From positions 4,823,703 through 4,887,702 of the forward strand of contig NC_088301.1 in NCBI RefSeq assembly GCF_032854445.1: a stretch of 64,000 nt of DNA, read 5' to 3'. Below are positions 59,801 to 64,000 of the stretch, piece by piece. The position numbers and the translations under genes are program-made. The notes below the pieces were generated by a model. That model worked only from the letters and a program-made list of their open reading frames with translations, was not told where the DNA came from and made no database searches. The stretch comes from Liolophura sinensis. Taxonomy: Eukaryota; Mollusca; Polyplacophora; Chitonida; Chitonidae. Position 1 is the first letter of the stretch, and each line of letters begins with the position of its first letter.

Positions 59801-62800
59801 TTATCACTTGAAAATCTCCGGAAAATATGCCATGAATAGGCCAAATACTGAACTGAGTTTTGCTGGCCGATATAGTTTTCATAGATGAGCTACGGAGATG
59901 ACTTGAGGCGGCGGTATGAGCCCTATCGGAGGAATAAACGCCTAGGGTTTTCACCACATCAGGACGATGTGTTACACTGACCGACGTTACAAATTACAAA
60001 ATTTCGAATGTGTGTGTGTGTGTGTTCGCGCGCGCGTGTGCGTGTGCGTGTGTGTGTGTGTGTGCAGAACATGTGATGGCCCCACAGCTTCTGAGACCAA
60101 GGAGTTCCATTTATTCGTTGTTTTACCCATACTGCCATCTAAAGGATTGTGTTCCGTCTACACGGAGGTTCAAACAGTTACTACCAGACTCAGCTTCATG
60201 TTGGCAAAAGTTCAACCCTACCTTTCACCTCAGAAAAGTTTGTAGGTGCCAATACCATGGGAAGTGCCCGTATGTGCGCGTTCACGAATATAGCGTTTTG
60301 TCAAAATGTTATGTATTACTTATGGGATTCGGGAAAACTAATGATTACAAATTCAGTTAATGGTTAATGTTAGAAGTTCCTAGCTACATTTAGTCTTACC
60401 GAACATTGTTTTATTATGCAAATATGAAATCATTGTACTGCGTGCTTGTGAGCTGTGGGGAGGGTGAGGGTGTTGTGTTAGGTATAACACTATAAGTATG
60501 CCGACATTGAGATCACTGTATCATACTTTGACAACCTTTTTGTAACTTCTGACTTCGGGGCTTGACGCTTAGGAAGGATGAGTGCTTTCATATACCCATT
60601 AAAAACTCCAAGTTCGTCCCAGAGTTGATCCAGGTATTAATCAGATTTCAGAAAAGCCCCAGCGAAGACCGTCCAGTCGGAGACAAGGTGTTAGGTCTGC
60701 TGACTGCAGGCTTTCCACCCTGTTTATTTATCTCCTACAAGTGGTCCATGCTTATTTGACAGTTCATATCATCATTTGTATCGGAAACAACTTTCAGATA
60801 AGGAGAAAATCAACTCAGGTACAAGACACGACACATCATTTGTCCTATTGCCAAAACAATAGACAACTTATTTCTCCTGGAATGGGTTAGTTGGACTAAC
60901 TACCAAATATAACATGGTACTAAACCTGGATAATGTAGGGTTCGCCTCAACAGAATTCTGAGGCTTAAGCTCCAGATACTTCCAACTCACTGTCCACTAT
61001 AATGGTCAAGCATACTTAAGCTTTAAAACGGAAGCACACAGGAAATTTATGTACCATGGGGACATGTCACTGTCGCATTTCCTTCGTGTACATGCATCAA
61101 TCCAGCTACACATACAAACAGCCAGCGTTGACAAGTCTAATACAGAAAAATACAATGTTTTGCACATGAAATTGAAAATAATTTCTACAATATGAAGACG
61201 TGAAGTAAACAAAATGTTGACGGGATAGGAAATCAATCAGTAACGACTGCGTTAGTTGGAATGACATTTTGGTAATAATTTGGTACCATGTTCATATGAC
61301 CAAAAAAAAAAAGGCCCAATGTTTTTGCTACCCAGTGTATTTCAATTATACTTCCTACCATGTAACTTATAATTCGCTTTCAGTCTATCTGTGCAATCCA
61401 CGAGCTAGTGTTGCATTGTGGATTCTTTGCGCAACCTCATTTGAATGTTTTCTCGTTGGGTAGACAGTTAAGACCAGTGATGGATCTCCCATTAAAATTC
61501 TCTTAATTGACATTTTTGGGTAAATATATGAGAATTAATTAGGAGTCAAACGCAACTCATTTTATGTTTAGCTCAACCAACTCAAAAATCATGAATTTCG
61601 GCGAAACGTCCCTTTAAACTGTTTAACATTTTAGACCAAATGAAACTTCTACGGGAGTTTCACTGCACACAGACTATACGGATTTGAGAGTTTCTGCTGT
61701 GGCCGCCGTGGATATAAAATAAGGTCCAGATAGAAAATTAAAATCGCCTCTTGAGCTTACCATTTCCTATTCATTAAATGTAATCTTAAACTCAAACGTG
61801 TTACACATTTACATGTTGGAAACTTTAGAAATGTAAAAACATTTTCAATTCTTAAGCCGCTGGTATCATATAATACATCACGAGATTCTTGCTCTGCAAT
61901 CACTTTCAGTGTTCTAAATATTCGAATAGACAAGTATCGATAGGTAAGATAAAGTGCAGACAACAATGCACTGTTTTGGTCCCGTGAGAATTTTAATGCA
62001 GGGTGAAAGAACGAAGCGAAAGAAAGATGAAACTAAGCGATAAAACGGTAACGCGAAGAAACAGGACGATGGTGTGAAACGATGACACGGCCCATCGCTC
62101 CGCAATATTGCGCCATCGCTTCGCATTATCTTCTCATGGCTTTGCAATATCTTTCTATCGCTTCGCATTATAGTTCATTTTCTTCATTCCTTTCTACCGT
62201 CGCTTCTAACCTTCTGATTATGCAAGCAACCGTTACTGTCGACTTTACAGGAATGTTCTTGAGTCTGTGTTCATAATTCCTTTCTTTTCACGACTGCTAT
62301 GAAAACAAGTGGCGAAAATCCAGGTCGAAGTTGCTTCATACATTTATTTAGATGTGAGCCTTATTTGAAACCTATTTTAGAGGATAGTGTTTATAACAGC
62401 AAAGTGTGGGATTGGTTCTAATAATGGAACTATGCCTCTCCAAGTAAGTAAATCTACAAGCATAGACTGGACAGAGAGTATGTACATTGACTTGCAGTTG
62501 TCCTGAGAGATTTTCTTTAAGTAGCTAGAAACTAGGAAACGTAGAAAACTAAGTCAGGTTAACGTTATGGTTTCCACGTCATTACTTTATGTCCAATAAA
62601 ATCTGAGTTTATATCAAACAGTTCTTTGTACTCATAAGTGATCTGATCCTAAACGTCAGACTATAGGTGAAAAGAAGATTTTACTTACTATGTTCACAAA
62701 CATAAGGATACTCATCAGAGCAGGTGTCCTTTTCCCACCAATAGTCGTTTTGTGTTGTTATTGGATTGTACTTGCTGTTTAAGGTCATACACAAGGTCCT

Positions 62801-62874
62801 TGTCCTCCACCAGCCTTTGATTTCTGTTGCCAGATCTGCCATGCCATCCCAGAAGTCGCCTACAACGGGTGTAT
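53835..62874 (-). CDS. C-type lectin-like protein with cysteine-rich tail, 3' part
   Basis: Four exons on the minus strand, 62874-62689, 58224-58147, 55177-55121 and 54070-53835, all begin and end in phase 1. The first encodes the end of a C-type lectin fold: GDFWDGMADLATEIKGWW, then CMTLNSKYNP, and YWWEKDTCSDEYPYVCEH, where the W-x-x-D/C and PYVCE elements are the usual last strand and cysteine. The second and third are short, Ser/Thr/Lys-rich linkers (AASEVEVQKNSTSTIARPMP and SAWKKPNKSSKQFIYTG). The last has six cysteines (AHCSRICSQDICCELLNHF, PPNTCALYCDEKR) resembling a PAN/apple module, and ends at TAA. The protein is presumably secreted and sugar-binding, but the Ca-site loops lie upstream of the window's coverage. 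The 5' exons are outside 64000 or unrecognised. The two long introns hold minisatellites and SINEs. Confidence 0.65.
54151..54632. mobile_element. foldback palindrome of about 480 bp (MITE-like)
   Basis: The stretch is an imperfect palindrome around 54391. Outer arms: GCTAAGCTGGACGTT at about 54166 against AACGTCCAGCTTAGC at about 54604. Middle: GCCGGAAATGTAATATGTCA and AAGCCAGCAT against the reverse complement at 54508-54545. Inner: GGTGATGGGCCGCGAA at about 54357 against TTCGCGGCCCATCACC. Arms run about 225 bp each and carry scattered mismatches. It lies in the last intron of the lectin-like gene and would form a long hairpin in the transcript. It is non-coding, and no target-site duplication was resolved. 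Confidence 0.75.
55290..56945. repeat. 66-bp minisatellite, about 25 copies
   Basis: The unit is TGATAACTGTATAACTTGGG, TATATCGCTGTGTTCAGTGT and TGAGAACTACACAAGTCTGT plus ACCAAA. Central copies are nearly identical and differ mainly in AACTG/AAGTG/AACCG, while outer copies carry more changes. The array lies inside the 55178-58146 intron of the lectin-like gene. The 22-codon period keeps minus-strand frames open for up to 303 codons. These have the pattern VQTCVVLNTEHSDIPKLY and are not credible proteins. Confidence 0.96.
56994..57091 (-). mobile_element. SINE family A fragment, degenerate
   Basis: TTTATTTATTTGATTG, TTTTACCCCGCGCTCAAAAA, TACGAGGGCGGTCAGCAATA and CTGCCACCATCCGAAG follow the 3' half of SINE A in order, with many substitutions. 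It lies in a lectin-gene intron directly after the 66-bp array. Confidence 0.65.
57150..57335 (-). mobile_element. SINE family B copy
   Basis: TTTCATTTATACAATGGCGG, GGTACCTGGCATAAACCACT and GGCCTTTGGCAAGTTAATAA match SINE B in reverse orientation. The segment beyond (ATATTCAACGAGCGCAATAT) may be its 5' portion. It is diverged and lies in an intron. Confidence 0.6.
57388..57570 (-). mobile_element. SINE family D copy with internal deletion
   Basis: Starts at GTGAGTGCTTAGGGTTTAAT, passes GTGTAATGTGCCCCCTTGTT and CACCGCTCTTTTATCTAGTG, then jumps from GACGACTTACCGA straight to the head block TTGATCCTGGATCTACCG. About 110 bp present in the 48.3 kb copy are missing between these. Confidence 0.75.
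58280..59160. repeat. about 35-bp diverged minisatellite, roughly 25 copies
   Basis: Tandem copies of a unit like CATTCTGAGAACCCTATTTT then GGGGTGTGACCAGA. Copies vary in length (33-37 bp) and sequence, so the array is older than the others. It begins about 60 bp upstream of the lectin-gene exon at 58224-58147, on the side of its acceptor. Confidence 0.9.
59380..59445. repeat. GAAGCGATG-type short repeat
   Basis: ACGAAGCGATGACACGATAA and GGCGAAGCGATGGAATGGC are near-copies of a roughly 20-bp unit. The same motif family reappears in both orientations at 61990-62190, so these are members of one dispersed simple repeat. Confidence 0.5.
59628..59661 (+). repeat. poly-G tract with G-quadruplex potential
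   Basis: A run of 14 G is followed by T-separated runs of five and nine G and then GG. This gives at least four G-runs in 34 bases, enough for intramolecular G-quadruplexes on the plus strand. It lies in the large lectin-gene intron, so the transcript would carry the C-rich strand. Confidence 0.85.
60009..60064. repeat. TG/CG alternating tract
   Basis: Almost uninterrupted alternation of TG and CG dinucleotides for about 56 bp, including CGCGCGCGCG flanked by TG runs. Such alternating purine-pyrimidine DNA is the classical Z-DNA-prone type. It is a microsatellite within the lectin-gene intron. Confidence 0.9.
60065..61989. other. intron of lectin-like gene, nothing recognised
   Basis: AT-rich intronic sequence with short frames only (60010-60360, 60562-60759, 61006-61236, 61269-61463). 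No repeat or conserved coding motif was seen. Confidence 0.45.
61990..62190. repeat. snap-back short repeat, GCGAAG / CTTCGC
   Basis: The left part carries GAAGCGAAAG, AAGCGATAAA, ACGCGAAGAA and AACGATGACAC. The right part carries CATCGCTCCGC, CATCGCTTCGCATTATCTT and ATCGCTTCGCATTATA. The two sides are roughly reverse complements about a centre near 62093, so the stretch can fold on itself. It is related to the block at 59380-59445. Confidence 0.55.
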
Positions 62875-62917
62875 CTAAGGAAATATAGGCAGAGACGTGT
62901 ATGGAAGTTCATGCAGT

Positions 62918-63065
62918 ATTTATTTATTTATTTGATTGGTGTTTTACGCCGTACTCAAGACTATTTCATTTATACGACGGCGGTCAGCATTATGGTGGGA
63001 GGAACCCGAGCACAGCCCGGGAGAAACCCACGACTATCCGCAGGTTGCTGGCAGACCTTCCCACG
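62918..63065 (-). mobile_element. SINE family A, 5'-truncated
   Basis: A TTTA-type tail, then GTGTTTTACGCCGTACTCAA, GACGGCGGTCAGCATTATGG and CCGCAGGTTGCTGGCAGACC, ending abruptly after TTCCCACG. The tRNA-like head is missing, as is common with incomplete reverse transcription. It sits about 45 bp upstream of the first visible lectin-gene exon. Confidence 0.85.
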
Positions 63066-64000
63066 TTCAAACAGTACGTAATACGCATAATCTTGAAGCC
63101 GTGAATACACCGGGATGACGTAATGATTAACGGAAAATTAAAAAAATGATACAGTCAATATCTTTGATTATAAACGATGGGGCCTGGTTATCAGCTTGTT
63201 TTCGCTTGGGGTTTATCCTAAAAAAAAATAAAAGAACGGCTTATGTCATTGTTAAAACATTTTGAGTTGTATGATAATATGCAGTAAACCCAATTGTCAA
63301 AACGAAGGCTAGGCTCGTGTATTACGTCAATTTTGAGATGACTACTTCCGCATTATGTAAACAACTGCAGGTGATGGCGAACGTACCGAACCGTGGAGCA
63401 GTGGGCTATTTACATGCGTCCGTGGGTATTATCATCATCTCCGTTCATGCTCAAGCTGAACCATAACAATTTAAATATATTTACACACTTAGCACTTGAT
63501 TTTGCATAACAGAATTCAGTGGAGATACAACAATAGTTATCGTGGATTCCTCACTGTGTTCTCGACGCTGAATAACCTACGGCATAAGCTGATACACAAG
63601 GCTTTTACCATATCCAGTCGATTAGACTGCAATGACGTATTTTTTCTTATATGCCGTACGAAGGGCGGTGACCTGTTTTGCCTTCAAGTCTACAGAAACC
63701 GCTTGACTTGGCATACGCGATTACTTCTTGGAACTCTATTCTCATGCTGTCTTTCATGGGCGCCGCCGTTTTGAATAACTTAATATTCATTAGTTAATAC
63801 GTGAGTAGGCCTAAATCATTTATTAATTTTTTCTGGGTGTTTTTGATTAATTCAGATACACGATGGTACCTGATTTTTATAACGTTGCAAGACTCCAGGA
63901 ATCTGAAAATACGTATTAAATATCTGATACTCCTCTATCAACAACTGTCTCCAAATTTGGGGGGAAATCACTGCGCTGATGGCGCTGACCTACACACGAG
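63066..64000. other. no recognised gene
   Basis: Expected to be intron of the lectin-like gene. I looked on the minus strand for the first half of the lectin fold and did not find it. The frame at 63496-63774 (+) has no known motif. Confidence 0.4.

Overview
The window looks like animal nuclear DNA, most likely from a mollusc or another lophotrochozoan. It has intron-split genes with phase-matched GT-AG junctions, dispersed tRNA-headed SINEs of kinds common in molluscs, a Ty1/copia fossil, and a very heavy load of minisatellites. I see no bacterial gene organisation, CRISPR array or authentic tRNA/rRNA gene.

Four host genes are supported. (1) TFB1M, the mitochondrial 12S rRNA adenine dimethyltransferase, lies on the minus strand at 3145-6523 in four exons. 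Its frame is interrupted three times and a short conserved segment is missing. (2) A prostanoid (prostaglandin E-like) receptor lies on the plus strand at 20894-22650 in two exons, 325 aa. (3) A secreted collagen-like protein of the 'short-chain collagen C4' type lies on the minus strand at 25981-38018 in six exons: a signal exon, an acidic exon, a 2.3 kb Gly-X-Y exon, a 16-nt microexon, and two exons for the C-terminal cysteine-rich domain. Its 5.6 kb third intron is almost wholly two minisatellites. (4) The 3' part of a gene with the end of a C-type lectin fold and a cysteine-rich, possibly PAN-like tail lies on the minus strand at 53835-62874. It has four symmetrical phase-1 exons and continues beyond the window.

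Layout: 1-7 kb, a 41-bp array and TFB1M. 7.9-12.4 kb, a broken copia element whose reverse transcriptase holds about 35 tandem copies of its own 75-bp segment. 15.8-16.5 kb, a 39-bp array. 18.4-19.5 kb, an unrecognised candidate gene beside a small inverted-repeat element. 20.7-22.8 kb, the receptor. 26-38 kb, the collagen gene. 38.5-53.3 kb, a gene-poor stretch with 57-, 27- and 45-bp arrays and several SINEs, including a tail-to-tail pair. 53.8-62.9 kb, the lectin gene, whose introns carry 66-bp and about 35-bp arrays, a 480-bp foldback palindrome, a poly-G tract and a TG/CG tract.

The genes show no sign of working as one system. They look like unrelated neighbours. Most of the long open frames in the window come from tandem arrays whose period is a multiple of three, and I do not read them as genes. 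Repeated single-base shifts in TFB1M and at one end of the collagen exon suggest either consensus errors in the assembly or recent decay. This affects how every gene here should be read.
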